Assembly: GCF_003148775.1 (NCBI RefSeq)
Contig: NZ_QGGW01000004.1
Location: 124,001 to 188,000, forward strand
Direction of reading: 5' to 3'
Length of the DNA stretch: 64,000 bases
Source of the DNA: Roseicyclus mahoneyensis
GTDB lineage: Bacteria; Pseudomonadota; Alphaproteobacteria; Rhodobacterales; Rhodobacteraceae
Positions 1 to 7,393 of this stretch are shown here, one piece after another (position 1 is the stretch's first letter; each line of letters starts with the position of its first letter). The notes under the pieces are model-generated. The model had not been told where the DNA came from. It worked only from the letters and a program-made list of their open reading frames with translations, and did not search any database. The translations under genes and the position numbers were made by a program.

Positions 1-801
1 ACCGAGGCGCGGCTGGTGGGCGGTGCTGTCAAGGGCTTCACGCTGGTCTGGCCGCCCGAGCGCGATGATCAGATCGCCCGCGTCCTGCCGATGATGCAGC
101 AAAGCTTCACCGCGCTCGATGGCGCGTTGGACCCCGGCGCGATCCCCGCGGGCCTCGAGGAGAATATCGACATGGTCTCGGGTCTCGAGGTGCGCCAGCC
201 CGATCTGGTGCGCTCGGGCTTTTACATCGACGCCCAAGGCTCGGTCCTGACCACGACCGAGGCGGTTGCGGGCCAATGCGCGCAGGTGCTGATCGACAAT
301 GCCTACGAGGCCGAGGTGTCCTATCGCGATGACGCTTTGGGACTGGCCGTGCTGCGCCCGCGCCAGCGGCTGGCGCCGATGGCCTTCGCCGAGATGGCGT
401 CAAGCCCCGGGCGCCTGCGGTCCGATGTGGGCGTGGCGGGCTTTCCCTTTGACGGTGCGCTGTCCTCGGCCTCGATGGCCTTCGGCACGCTGGCCGATCT
501 GCGCGGGATGAACGGCGAGGAAACCATCCAGCGCCTTGCGCTCGACACCGCCGACAGCGAGGCGGGCGGGCCGGTGTTCGACCTGACCGGCACGGTTGTG
601 GGAATGGTCCTGCCCGGCGCCACCGAGGCGCGCGCCTTGCCCGCCGATGTGACGCTGGCGTTGCGCGCGGACCAGTTGGGGGCTGCCTTGGCGGCGGCAG
701 GGCTGACGCCCACCATCTCCACCCGCACCACCACCATGAGCCGCGAGCGGCTGGCCCGGCTGGGGGCCGACATGACGGTGACGGTCACCTGCTGGAACTG
801 A
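1..801 (+). CDS. Trypsin-like (S1C) domain protein, 5' end outside window, catalytic residues degenerate
   Basis: The reading frame is open from the first base, so the N-terminus lies outside the window; 266 residues are visible. The fold resembles a DegP/trypsin-like domain: a strand GFYIDAQGSVLTT at the His position, a YRDDALGLAVLRP segment at the Asp position and DSEAGGPVFDLTG at the Ser position. In active relatives these read T-N-x-H-V, ...D-L-A-V-L and G-N-S-G-G-P. Here His, Asp and Ser appear replaced (TTTEAV, LGLAVL, SEAGGP), so the domain is probably a non-catalytic scaffold or binding module. A GTG at base 16 could be mistaken for a start, but the frame continues upstream of it. It ends convergently 23 bp from msrB. 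Confidence 0.6.
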   Translation, partial: TEARLVGGAVKGFTLVWPPERDDQIARVLPMMQQSFTALDGALDPGAIPAGLEENIDMVSGLEVRQPDLVRSGFYIDAQGSVLTTTEAVAGQCAQVLIDNAYEAEVSYRDDALGLAVLRPRQRLAPMAFAEMASSPGRLRSDVGVAGFPFDGALSSASMAFGTLADLRGMNGEETIQRLALDTADSEAGGPVFDLTGTVVGMVLPGATEARALPADVTLALRADQLGAALAAAGLTPTISTRTTTMSRERLARLGADMTVTVTCWN

Positions 802-823
802 ATGTTCCACCCCCTAGGCCATC

Positions 824-1309
824 TCAGGCCGGGCGGAACACCAGCGACACCCCGTTGAGACAATGCCTCAGCCCGGTGGGCTGGGGGCCGTCGTCGAAGA
901 TATGCCCCAGATGGCTGCCGCAGCGGCGGCAATGGCATTCCGTGCGGGTGGTGAAGAAGCTGCGGTCTTCCATCGTGCCGATGGCACCCGGCAGCACGTC
1001 CCAGAAGCTGGGCCAGCCGGTGCCGCTGTCGTATTTCGCCTCCGAAGAATAGAGCGGCAGATCGCAGCCCCGGCACTGATAGAGCCCCGCCCGCGTCTCG
1101 GCGTCGAGGGGGCTGGTGCCTGCCCGTTCCGTCGCACCTTGCCGCATCACAGCATATTCATCGGCGCTCAGCATCGCACGCCATTCGGCATCCGTGCGCG
1201 TGAACTCGAACGGGCCTTGGGCGATGGCGGCATCGGCGCGGCGCGCGGCCAGCGGCAAGGCGGCCATCACGGCAAGCGCGGCTGTCAGGGTCTGGCGGCG
1301 GGTGGGCAT
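824..1309 (-). CDS. msrB: Peptide-methionine (R)-S-oxide reductase, Tat-exported
   Basis: Reduces methionine-R-sulfoxide in oxidised proteins. The 161-residue product has the MsrB domain with two zinc CxxC pairs (Cys79/Cys82 and Cys127/Cys130), the KYDSGTGWPSFW segment and the catalytic Cys150 in RHCLNG. The N-terminus carries a twin-arginine-type signal (TRRQTLT followed by a hydrophobic stretch and an Ala-rich cleavage region near residue 27), so it should act in the periplasm rather than the cytosol. It lies downstream of a fasciclin gene and an ECF sigma/anti-sigma pair on the same strand, which suggests an envelope oxidative-damage role; that link is inference. Confidence 0.93.
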   Translation of the reverse strand: MPTRRQTLTAALAVMAALPLAARRADAAIAQGPFEFTRTDAEWRAMLSADEYAVMRQGATERAGTSPLDAETRAGLYQCRGCDLPLYSSEAKYDSGTGWPSFWDVLPGAIGTMEDRSFFTTRTECHCRRCGSHLGHIFDDGPQPTGLRHCLNGVSLVFRPA

Positions 1310-1476
1310 GGGTGGGATCCTTTCTGAGGGGCACGCTCAAGGCGGAAAAGAGGCCGGGCGGTCGGATCGACAGGCGGGGGGATGGGGACCCCTGTTGCCC
1401 GGGGCGCAGGGAAATGCACCCCCGCCCGGCAGATGCGGCCGGCCCCTGATCTGGGATGGGGCGGGGCCGACCGCGC

Positions 1477-1509
1477 ACCACGGGCAGGGCGCAAGAGCCT
1501 GCCCGTGGT
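1477..1509 (-). terminator. Hairpin downstream of the fasciclin gene
   Basis: A perfect 12-bp inverted repeat (ACCACGGGCAGG / CCTGCCCGTGGT) with a 9-nt loop starts 12 bases after the fasciclin stop codon. No T-tract follows on the minus strand, so it may be a 3'-end stabiliser or a weak terminator between the fasciclin gene and msrB. Confidence 0.5.
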
Positions 1510-1520
1510 ATCGTTTGGGG

Positions 1521-2075
1521 TTACATTGCGTCGGGCAAAAGCACCGTGTCGATCACATGGATCACGCCGTTCGACTGGTCGACATCGGCAATGGTCACGG
1601 TCGCCATGCGGCCCTGTTCATCCTCGATCATCACCCGACCGTTCACCATGCGCGCGGTAAAGGTGCAGCCGCCGACGGTCTCGATGGGATGCGCGCCACC
1701 CGAGGCGCGGATCATGCCGACGATATCGCTCGAGAACGCCTCGGCGGCGACAACATGGCAGGTCAGGATCTCGACCAAACGGTCGCGGTTGCGCGGCTCG
1801 AGCAGGGCCGCGACCTGATCTTGCGGCAGAGCGGCAAAGGCGTCGTTGACCGGCGCGAAAACGGTGAAGGGGCCTTCGCCCGCCAGCGTGTCGACAAGGC
1901 CCGCGGCCTGCACGGCGGCCACCAGCGTGGTGTGATCGGCGGAATTGACCGCGTTCTCGACGATGTTGCGCTCGGGGAACATCGGCGCGCCGCCCACCAT
2001 GGGCACGTTTTGCGCGATGGCCGCGCCTGCGATCAGCGTGGCGAGGGCTGCGGCGGTCAGTTTGGTCTTGGTCAT
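1521..2075 (-). CDS. Secreted fasciclin (FAS1) domain protein
   Basis: 184 residues with a cleavable signal peptide (MTKTKLTAAALATLIAGAAIA, cleavage near residue 21-22) followed by one FAS1 domain. The family H1 and H2 boxes are recognisable as GPFTVFAPVNDAFAALP and the C-terminal IADVDQSNGVIHVIDTVLLP. FAS1 domains mediate adhesion or binding to surfaces and proteins and act outside the cytoplasm. GGAG stands upstream of the ATG. The gene is downstream of the ECF sigma factor and RskA-like anti-sigma genes, the same partner set as MPT70/MPT83 with SigK-RskA in Mycobacterium tuberculosis, so it is a likely regulon member (inference). Confidence 0.9.
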   Translation of the reverse strand: MTKTKLTAAALATLIAGAAIAQNVPMVGGAPMFPERNIVENAVNSADHTTLVAAVQAAGLVDTLAGEGPFTVFAPVNDAFAALPQDQVAALLEPRNRDRLVEILTCHVVAAEAFSSDIVGMIRASGGAHPIETVGGCTFTARMVNGRVMIEDEQGRMATVTIADVDQSNGVIHVIDTVLLPDAM

Positions 2076-2207
2076 GGGATAGCTCCGTCTGTTGGTGTCT
2101 GCGTCCCGTCCCCCTGTGTCGGGGGAGGATGCAGACAGCCACGCAAGCCGGGCGGCAGGGGTTTCAGCGCAACACGAAAAATCCGGTCACAGCTTCGTGA
2201 GCGGTGT

Positions 2208-2960
2208 TCACAGCGCAACCAGCGCGCCGAGCGCAAGGATCGCGCCCGTCGGCTGGCCCGTGGGCGACCCACCCGGCGGCTCGTCCGAGATCGCGATGGC
2301 CGCCCCCACGCCAAACAGCGCCGCGACATCGGCCTCGGGCGTCAGCGTGGTCAACGGCTCTTCGCCAAGCACCCCCAGCGAGATCGGCGGCGTGGCCTCG
2401 TCGAGCACCAGCCAGACCTCCTGCGCCCGGCCCTCGCTCGGCCCGCCGGCCACGCGCAGCACCTGCAAAGCGCCACCGGGCTCGCGGGTGATAGCAAGGC
2501 CAAGGCCCGATCCCTCGACAGGCAAAAGATGCGTCATCAAGATCGTGCCGGGCGGAATGCCCTCGGCGGGCTTGTCCACCTCGGGTCGCTCGCCGGGCCG
2601 CTCGACCATGGGCAGCACGGCAACGCCCACCGCCACAGCGGCCACAGCCCCGCTCAACGCGGAAACCCCGCGCCAAAACGCCACCCGGTCCCACAGCGGC
2701 GCGCGGGCGGGGGCGGGTGTGCCCGACAGCCGGTCCATGATGGCCGCCTCCAGCCGGGCGGGCGGGGTCACGGGGGCAACCTCGGCGTCGGCCATGCTGG
2801 CAAACCGCGCCTGCCAATCCGTCACCAGCCGCGCCAGCACCGGGTCGTCCCGCAACTGCGCCTCGAAGGCCGCGCGCTCGGACGCCTCAAGCAGACCCAG
2901 CGCGTATTCCGCCGCGCGGGCCTCCAACTCGGGCATCTGGTCATCAGGCCGGTCGGTCAT
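2208..2960 (-). CDS. RskA-family anti-sigma factor
   Basis: 250 residues from the ATG at 2960, which overlaps the sigma-factor stop codon as ATGA; a longer reading from 3005 would run into the sigma gene and is unlikely. The N-terminal ~80 residues (AAEYALGLLEASERAAFEAQL...) match the cytoplasmic sigma-binding domain of RskA-type anti-sigmas and lack the zinc HxxxCxxC motif. One membrane segment lies near residues 94-117, followed by a periplasmic RskA C-terminal domain with the usual EVWLVLDE, PxGxPTGAILALG ending. It should hold the adjacent ECF sigma factor at the membrane until an envelope signal triggers release. Confidence 0.88.
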   Translation of the reverse strand: MTDRPDDQMPELEARAAEYALGLLEASERAAFEAQLRDDPVLARLVTDWQARFASMADAEVAPVTPPARLEAAIMDRLSGTPAPARAPLWDRVAFWRGVSALSGAVAAVAVGVAVLPMVERPGERPEVDKPAEGIPPGTILMTHLLPVEGSGLGLAITREPGGALQVLRVAGGPSEGRAQEVWLVLDEATPPISLGVLGEEPLTTLTPEADVAALFGVGAAIAISDEPPGGSPTGQPTGAILALGALVAL

Positions 2961-3499
2961 CGCGACAGGCACTCCTTCAGGGTCAAGAGGCTGCGGCGCA
3001 GCCATGTCTTCATCGTGTTGAGCGGCACCGCATGCCGCGTGGCCAGATCCTGATAGGACTGGCCCTCCAGATAGGCGCCCCTGACCGCATCGGCGCGGTC
3101 GGCGGGCAATTCGTCAAGACAGGCCGTGATGCGCCGCGCCTCGCTGGCCGCGATGGCGCTGGCCTCGGGCGTCGGTCCGGGGGCGGCCATCGGAGCAACA
3201 TCCTCAAGCGCCGCCGTCGCGGGCCCCGCCGCGCGCAGCCGGTCGATGGCATGATTGCGCGCCACCGTGATCAACCATGTCATCGGGCTATGGCCGGTCA
3301 CGCGGTATCGGTCGGCACGGTTCCAGATCTTGACATACACCTCCTGCAACGCCTCCTCGGCCCGGGCCCGGTCTACCAAGACACGCAGGCAGATGCCGAA
3401 GAGTTTCGCGGAGGTTGCACGGTAGAGGGCGGAAAACGCCTCACGATCGCGCAGCGCGACGCGGGCGATCAGGGTCTCGAGATGATCGCGATCAGACAT
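2957..3499 (-). CDS. ECF sigma factor (SigK/ECF19-like)
   Basis: 180 residues from the ATG reading MSDRDHLETL; an upstream start at 3514 is possible. Region 2 contains DREAFSALYRAT, AEEALQEVYVKIW and the -10 recognition helix WLITVARNHAIDRLR; region 4 contains RADAVRGAYLEGQSYQDLA and the helix-turn-helix PLNTMKTWLRRSLLTLKECL. It directs RNA polymerase to a small stress regulon. It is translationally coupled to the RskA-like anti-sigma (4-bp overlap), with fasciclin and msrB downstream on the same strand. That partner set is why the SigK-like subgroup is preferred, although no phylogeny was possible. Confidence 0.9.
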   Translation of the reverse strand: MSDRDHLETLIARVALRDREAFSALYRATSAKLFGICLRVLVDRARAEEALQEVYVKIWNRADRYRVTGHSPMTWLITVARNHAIDRLRAAGPATAALEDVAPMAAPGPTPEASAIAASEARRITACLDELPADRADAVRGAYLEGQSYQDLATRHAVPLNTMKTWLRRSLLTLKECLSR

Positions 3500-3649
3500 C
3501 GCAGCGCAGCGCATCAGGCATAGGGGTTGATACCGCGCCCCGCGCCGGCTTGGCCAGCCCGGTTTTTATCCCTTCCCCTTGCAGCCTCCGGCGATATGTT
3601 GCATGCCCGGACGCAGCGCGATTACCCCCAAACAGACCCCGAGGATCTC

Positions 3650-4636
3650 ATGGCAGACGGCAGCTTGAGCATGGACGCGAAACCGACAGAAGAGATCTCG
3701 GTGCGCGAGGTGTTCGGCATCGACACCGACATGAAGGTCAAGGGGTTCGCCGACCGCTCCGACCGCGTGCCCGAGGTCGACAGCACCTACAAGTTCGACC
3801 CCGACACCACGATGGCGATCCTGGCGGGCTTTGGCTACAACCGCCGCGTGATGATCCAAGGCTATCACGGCACCGGCAAGTCGACCCATATCGAACAGGT
3901 CGCCGCCCGCCTGAACTGGCCCGCCGTGCGCGTGAACCTCGACAGCCACATCAGCCGGATCGACCTGATCGGCAAGGATGCGATCAAGCTGCGCGACGGC
4001 ATGCAGGTGACCGAATTCCACGAGGGCATCCTGCCCTGGGCTCTGCGCAATCCCGTCGCCATCGTCTTCGACGAATACGATGCAGGCCGCGCCGACGTGA
4101 TGTTCGTGATCCAGCGCGTTCTGGAACATGACGGCAAGCTGACGCTGCTCGATCAAAACGAGATCATCACGCCGCACAAGTATTTCCGCCTGTTCGCCAC
4201 CGCCAACACCGTGGGTCTGGGTGACACGACCGGTCTTTACCACGGCGTGCAGCAGATCAACCAGGCGCAGATGGACCGTTGGTCGCTGGTCGCCACGCTG
4301 AACTACCTCAGCCATGACGCAGAAAGCGCCATCGTTCTCGCCAAGAACCCCCATTACAACACCGAAAAAGGCCGCCGCCACGTCAGCCAGATGGTCACCG
4401 TGGCCGATCTGACGCGCACCGCCTTCATGAACGGGGAACTTTCCACCGTGATGAGCCCGCGCACGGTCATCACATGGGCCCAGAACGCCGAGATTTTCCG
4501 CGACGTGGGCTATGCGTTCAGGCTGTCCTTCCTCAACAAATGCGACGAGCTGGAGCGGCAGACGGTCGCCGAATTCTACCAGCGCTGCTTTGACGAGGAA
4601 TTGCCGGAAAGTGCCGCGAGCATGTCGCTGGGCTGA
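3650..4636 (+). CDS. cobS: Aerobic cobaltochelatase subunit CobS
   Basis: AAA+ ATPase subunit that, with CobT and CobN, inserts cobalt into hydrogenobyrinate a,c-diamide in aerobic cobalamin synthesis. 328 residues from the ATG at 3650, preceded by GAGG; upstream in-frame ATGs give an atypical N-terminus. Walker A is GYHGTGKST (residues 71-79) and Walker B IVFDEYD (138-144), with a sensor region [14 protein letters not shown]. Length and motifs fit the family well. Its partner cobT lies 2.8 kb downstream with four unrelated genes between, and a strong terminator follows cobS, so the two subunits are probably transcribed separately. Confidence 0.95.
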   Translation: MADGSLSMDAKPTEEISVREVFGIDTDMKVKGFADRSDRVPEVDSTYKFDPDTTMAILAGFGYNRRVMIQGYHGTGKSTHIEQVAARLNWPAVRVNLDSHISRIDLIGKDAIKLRDGMQVTEFHEGILPWALRNPVAIVFDEYDAGRADVMFVIQRVLEHDGKLTLLDQNEIITPHKYFRLFATANTVGLGDTTGLYHGVQQINQAQMDRWSLVATLNYLSHDAESAIVLAKNPHYNTEKGRRHVSQMVTVADLTRTAFMNGELSTVMSPRTVITWAQNAEIFRDVGYAFRLSFLNKCDELERQTVAEFYQRCFDEELPESAASMSLG

Positions 4637-4664
4637 TCTTCCTCCATCAGAACCAGACAGAATG

Positions 4665-4698
4665 AAAGCTGCGATCCCGTATGGGACGCGGCTTTTTT
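4665..4698 (+). terminator. Rho-independent terminator of cobS
   Basis: Stem AAGCTGCGATCCC / GGGACGCGGCTT with loop GTAT and a single bulged A, running into TTTTTT, 28 bases after the cobS stop codon. Confidence 0.85.
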
Positions 4699-4744
4699 GA
4701 TTGGTGTCATGCCGCCTGCGACGTAAAAGCGGCGTTAACGAATG

Positions 4745-4759
4745 TTAACCAAAGGTTAA
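4745..4759 (+). promoter_or_regulatory. Candidate CtrA binding site (TTAA-N7-TTAA)
   Basis: TTAACCAAAGGTTAA is a perfect palindrome with two TTAA half-sites separated by seven bases, the alphaproteobacterial CtrA consensus spacing. A third TTAA lies at 4735-4738. The site is 44 bases upstream of the secreted nuclease start. Recognition is by consensus only. Confidence 0.5.
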
Positions 4760-4802
4760 TTTTTGCCTCGACACCCGCTGCACCTGCCGCCATTCAGGGG
4801 GC

Positions 4803-5252
4803 ATGACCTTTGCTGTTTTTCGCCCGATCCCTTCGTTCCTTGCCCTTGTTTTCATGGGTATACTTACCTTTTCTCCCCTGCAGGCCACGGCCAGCAGCGA
4901 CAGCCCGCCCTGCGTTGTGGTGCGCGTGGTCGATGGCGACACGGTCGATATGGACTGTCTCGGCGAAGGCCGCTTTCGCGCTCGGCTGACGGGCTATGAC
5001 ACGCCCGAAACCCATCGCCCCGGTTGCGCCAATGAAGCGCTTTTGGGTCAAGCCGCCACACGGCGATTGCGTGCGCTGGTCGCCGACGCCCGCCAGATCG
5101 AGGCGCGTCTTGGGCGCTGGGACCGCTGCGAGCGGCGGCTGGTGCAGCTATCCATCGACGGGCGCGACGTGGGCGCGCGGTTGATCGCCGAGGGGCTGGC
5201 CCTGCCTTATGACGGCGGCAGGCGGCCCGATTGGTGCGCAAGGCTGCGCTGA
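4803..5252 (+). CDS. Secreted staphylococcal nuclease-like (thermonuclease) protein
   Basis: 149 residues with an N-terminal hydrophobic signal segment (residues ~8-30) and one SNase domain. Family motifs are VVDGDT (42-47), RLTGYDTPE (61-69; these hold the equivalents of the catalytic Arg, Asp and Glu) and the C-terminal DVGARLIAEGLALPYDGG. It should hydrolyse DNA or RNA in the periplasm or outside the cell. The upstream gap holds the cobS terminator and a TTAA-N7-TTAA palindrome, so it probably has its own promoter. Some domain members are not active nucleases, so activity is not assured. Confidence 0.85.
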   Translation: MTFAVFRPIPSFLALVFMGILTFSPLQATASSDSPPCVVVRVVDGDTVDMDCLGEGRFRARLTGYDTPETHRPGCANEALLGQAATRRLRALVADARQIEARLGRWDRCERRLVQLSIDGRDVGARLIAEGLALPYDGGRRPDWCARLR

Positions 5253-5297
5253 GCGCCCGTTGACCCCGCCACGGCGCCGGTCCATCGTCGCGCCATC

Positions 5298-6248
5298 ATG
5301 ACATATCCTACCCCTGACGACATCACCGCCGCCGCCGCCCTGATCACAGGCCGTGTGCGGCACACCCCAATCCTCAAGGTCGAGGGCGCGGCGCTTGGCC
5401 TGCCTTGCCCCGTCACGTTCAAGCTGGAACACACGCAGGTCACGGGCAGCTTCAAGGTGCGCGGCGCCTTCAACACCATGCTGTCCAAGGGCGTGCCGCC
5501 TGCGGGCGTCGTCGCGGCCTCGGGTGGCAACCACGGCGCGGCGGTGGCCTATGCGGCGACCGAACTGGGGCACCGCTCTGTCATCTTCGTGCCCAAGGCC
5601 ATCGCCAAGGAGGAAAAACTCCGCCGGATGCGGATGTTCGGGGGCGAGGTGATCCTGACCGACGGCGCGGTCGAGGACTGCATGGCCGCCTATGCCGATC
5701 ATGCGACCAAGACCGGCGCGCTGTCGGTCCACCCCTACGACACCTTTCCGACGCTGGCGGGACAAGGCACCGTGGCGCGCGAGATCGAGGACCAGATGGC
5801 CCAATCCGATCTGGGCGGCATCGACACCATCCTTGTGTCCACCGGAGGCGGCGGGCTGATCGCGGGCGTCGCCGCATGGTTCCGCGACCGCGTCCGCGTC
5901 ATCTCGGTGGAAACCGAGGGGACAAACACGTTGGCGCGGTCCTTGCGCGAGGGCCCGGATATCAGCGTGCAGGCCACGGGTATTGCCGCCAGTTCGCTCG
6001 GTGGCCCGCGACTGGGCGTGATGTCCTACGAGGTAGCGAAGGCGCATGTGGACCAAGCCATCGTGCTGCCCGACGCGGCGGTGTTCGACGCCGCGAAGCG
6101 CCTGTGGGAGGGCACCCGCCTTGTGGGTGAGCCGGGCAGCGCGGTGGCCTTGGCGGCCCTGACCTCGGGCGCCTATGTCCCCGGAAAGGACGAACGCGTC
6201 TGCGTCTTGCTGTGCGGCGGCAATGCGGAACCGGATTGGTTCGTCTGA
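5298..6248 (+). CDS. Threonine/serine dehydratase-like PLP enzyme
   Basis: 316-residue fold-type II PLP enzyme. The Schiff-base lysine is Lys53 in TGSFKVRGAF, a substrate-loop SGGNHGAAVA follows, and the glycine-rich phosphate-binding loop is STGGGGLIAG near residue 180. There is no C-terminal ACT-like regulatory domain, which matches catabolic threonine dehydratase or serine dehydratase/racemase rather than full-length IlvA. It converts threonine or serine to the 2-oxo acid plus ammonia. Its stop overlaps the next start (TGATG), so it is coupled to two small secreted proteins of unknown role. Confidence 0.88.
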   Translation: MTYPTPDDITAAAALITGRVRHTPILKVEGAALGLPCPVTFKLEHTQVTGSFKVRGAFNTMLSKGVPPAGVVAASGGNHGAAVAYAATELGHRSVIFVPKAIAKEEKLRRMRMFGGEVILTDGAVEDCMAAYADHATKTGALSVHPYDTFPTLAGQGTVAREIEDQMAQSDLGGIDTILVSTGGGGLIAGVAAWFRDRVRVISVETEGTNTLARSLREGPDISVQATGIAASSLGGPRLGVMSYEVAKAHVDQAIVLPDAAVFDAAKRLWEGTRLVGEPGSAVALAALTSGAYVPGKDERVCVLLCGGNAEPDWFV

Positions 6249-6694
6249 TGAGGCGGGCCGCACCCCTTGTCGCGCTGATGCTGCTGGCAAGCCCGGGGCA
6301 GGCACAGGATGACGCCTTCACACGCCAGATGGACGCGGCGCTTGCCCCCGCGGGCGACAGCGCGCCCTTCCTGCGCTGTACCGGCTTTTTCCAGGCGTTC
6401 CGGGTTCTTGCCGGTGTCGAGTCCGAGCCGGGCGCGGCGGCGCTGGAGCGGGAACTGGACCTTGCCGTGATGTCCACCCTCCTGCGCCAGCAAGAGACCG
6501 GCGCCGAGGAGACGGCGGTGATGGACGAGATCCGCCCCCTGATCGAGGCGGCATCGGCGCTCTATGTCGACCGGATCGTCGCCAATGAAGCGGCCACCGG
6601 TATGGTGATGGATGACGGGCTGATGGACACGCTGGAGGCCTGCTCGGAGCTGCGGTTGCAATTCCTTGATGCCATGGAAAGTTTGTCCGAATGA
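6248..6694 (+). CDS. Small secreted protein of unknown function
   Basis: 148 residues, ATG at 6248 sharing its A with the TGA of the preceding dehydratase gene. Residues 1-19 form a signal peptide ending in GQAQ; the remainder is acidic and predicted helical, with two cysteines (RCTGFF near residue 43 and EACSEL near 132) that could form a disulfide in the periplasm. No family was recognised. The 4-bp overlap with the next gene places both in one operon with the dehydratase. Confidence 0.7.
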   Translation: MRRAAPLVALMLLASPGQAQDDAFTRQMDAALAPAGDSAPFLRCTGFFQAFRVLAGVESEPGAAALERELDLAVMSTLLRQQETGAEETAVMDEIRPLIEAASALYVDRIVANEAATGMVMDDGLMDTLEACSELRLQFLDAMESLSE

Positions 6695-7338
6695 TCCGCG
6701 CCACGGGTGCCCTCTTTGCCCTTACCCTGCCCGCCGCTGCCCAGACGTTGAGTGGACCGGAATCCGACACCCTGCCCCGGCTGATCGCAAGCGCCTGTTT
6801 TGACCTTATAGAGGACAGCAATGGCTGCGAGACCGTGATCTTGCTCGCCTCCGAGACGGAACCGGACACCGCCGACCTGCTCGTTCTGACCGACAGGCGC
6901 ACGGACCCGGCCGGCGCGCCCCTGCTGGTCGCGCGCGGAATCGTGTTCAACGGCCCGCTCTGGGGCATGTCGCCCTGGCTCGAACAGGCCGAGAATGGAT
7001 CGCTGCTGGTCCAGTCCGAACAGACCGGCATCGGGCGATTTCCGTGGACCCAGACCCTGACTTTGGCGTGGCGCGACGGGGAATTTGTCGTCGCGGGCTA
7101 CACGAGATCAGCCTATGACCGGATCACGGCCTCAAGCGCCGGGTGTGACGTGAACCTGTTGACGGGCGACTATGTCATCGAGGCACTGGGCGGTGGCGTG
7201 GACAACCAGCCCGAGTCGGTGCTTGTCGACCGGACCGGACGCGGCGCGCCCATGGTGCTGCCTGCAACCGCCTGGACCATCGAAACGCCCTCACCCGCCG
7301 CCTGCGAAGAGGCCTTTACGGTGCTCTACGGAGGCTGA
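6691..7338 (+). CDS. Secreted protein of unknown function
   Basis: 215 residues starting in an ATGA overlap with the preceding gene. A short signal peptide (through PAAAQ near residue 18) is followed by a beta-rich sequence with four cysteines, including [13 protein letters not shown] and [15 protein letters not shown]. It has no recognised domain. The preceding small secreted protein and this one are probably co-expressed periplasmic partners, judged only by coupling and signal peptides. Confidence 0.7.
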   Translation: MIRATGALFALTLPAAAQTLSGPESDTLPRLIASACFDLIEDSNGCETVILLASETEPDTADLLVLTDRRTDPAGAPLLVARGIVFNGPLWGMSPWLEQAENGSLLVQSEQTGIGRFPWTQTLTLAWRDGEFVVAGYTRSAYDRITASSAGCDVNLLTGDYVIEALGGGVDNQPESVLVDRTGRGAPMVLPATAWTIETPSPAACEEAFTVLYGG

Positions 7339-7393
7339 TGCCGCGCGGCGACAGCCCCTTGCCCTCCCCCGCCCTTCGCGCCACATTCCGCCC

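Noticed and set aside
3500-3649. Cobalamin riboswitch or conserved promoter upstream of cobS
   Set aside because: No B12-box-like sequence or extended leader was seen; the gap to the divergent sigma gene is only 150 bp.
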